Shown here: positions 39,169 through 39,242 of the stretch, one piece after another
How the letters are laid out: each line of letters begins with the position of its first letter
Numbering within the stretch: position 1 is the first letter of the stretch
Notes under the pieces: model-generated
The model's database searches: none
Seen by the model: only the letters and a program-made list of their open reading frames with translations
What the model was told of the DNA's origin: nothing
Position numbers and translations under genes: made by a program
NCBI GenBank assembly: GCA_016717105.1
Contig: JADKGF010000057.1
Coordinates: forward strand, 1-39,242
Reading direction: 5' to 3'
DNA length: 39,242 nt
Origin: Saprospiraceae bacterium
Lineage (GTDB): Bacteria > Bacteroidota > Bacteroidia > Chitinophagales > Saprospiraceae

Positions 39169-39242
39169 AAGGAAATAATATTTTGATTAGTGAAATGAAT
39201 ACACGTAATATCCAAAACTAAGAAAGTTTGTAAAGTACAAAC

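Overview
The window looks like a chromosomal segment of a Bacteroidota bacterium, most plausibly from the Saprospiria/Chitinophagia side. The evidence is type IX secretion (T9SS) C-terminal sorting domains on secreted proteins, SprB-like and SdrD-B-like repeats, a Bacteroidota-type mobile-element ATPase, a four-helix-bundle (23S-IVP) gene set in GCACATTA-type repeats, and AT-rich intergenic DNA. Family names come from reading the translations; no database search was possible. No rRNA, tRNA or CRISPR array was recognised.

Layout. (1) 1-1595 (+): decayed gene for a cytochrome c plus DUF1080/3-keto-disaccharide-hydrolase protein. (2) 1596-4060: gene-poor AT-rich DNA with a three-copy 157-bp repeat, an inverted repeat, and an iteron-like or IS-end-like cluster of TTCGGATTAC motifs. 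(3) 4069-5752 (+): mobile-element module of an excisionase-like HTH protein, a replication-organiser-like protein and a DnaC-like ATPase; the last two are frameshifted. (4) 6263-7306 (+): intact secreted endonuclease I with a T9SS tail. (5) 7402-16546 (-): a 9.1-kb giant surface-protein gene. Its first 4.9 kb is intact and holds eight near-identical 249-bp repeats. Its last 4.2 kb, with about ten SdrD-B-like domains and a T9SS tail, is cut by several frameshifts. (6) 16806-17497: terminator and a broken four-helix-bundle gene flanked by short low-complexity repeats. (7) 17500-25971 (-): a second giant protein with about 20 copies of an unassigned ~90-residue cysteine repeat, preceded 24 bp upstream by a kelch/calcium-loop protein. 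(8) 26344-27335 (+): chimeric lipoprotein/outer-membrane-barrel pseudogene. (9) 28265-31583: three damaged regulators (LytTR, TPR-LuxR, NarL type). (10) 31982-33758: tandem array of a structured intergenic repeat next to a transposase fragment. (11) 34062-39168 (-): decayed surface-protein gene and two decayed beta-glucanase genes (GH30, GH16).

Together the intact core (6.2-26 kb) encodes extracellular, probably cell-surface-attached proteins: adhesin-like giants and a nuclease. Both flanks are dominated by broken genes and repeats. Many breaks are one-base changes in short homopolymers, so assembly error and true gene decay must be separated. In-frame stops and lost gene ends in the flanks argue for at least some real decay.
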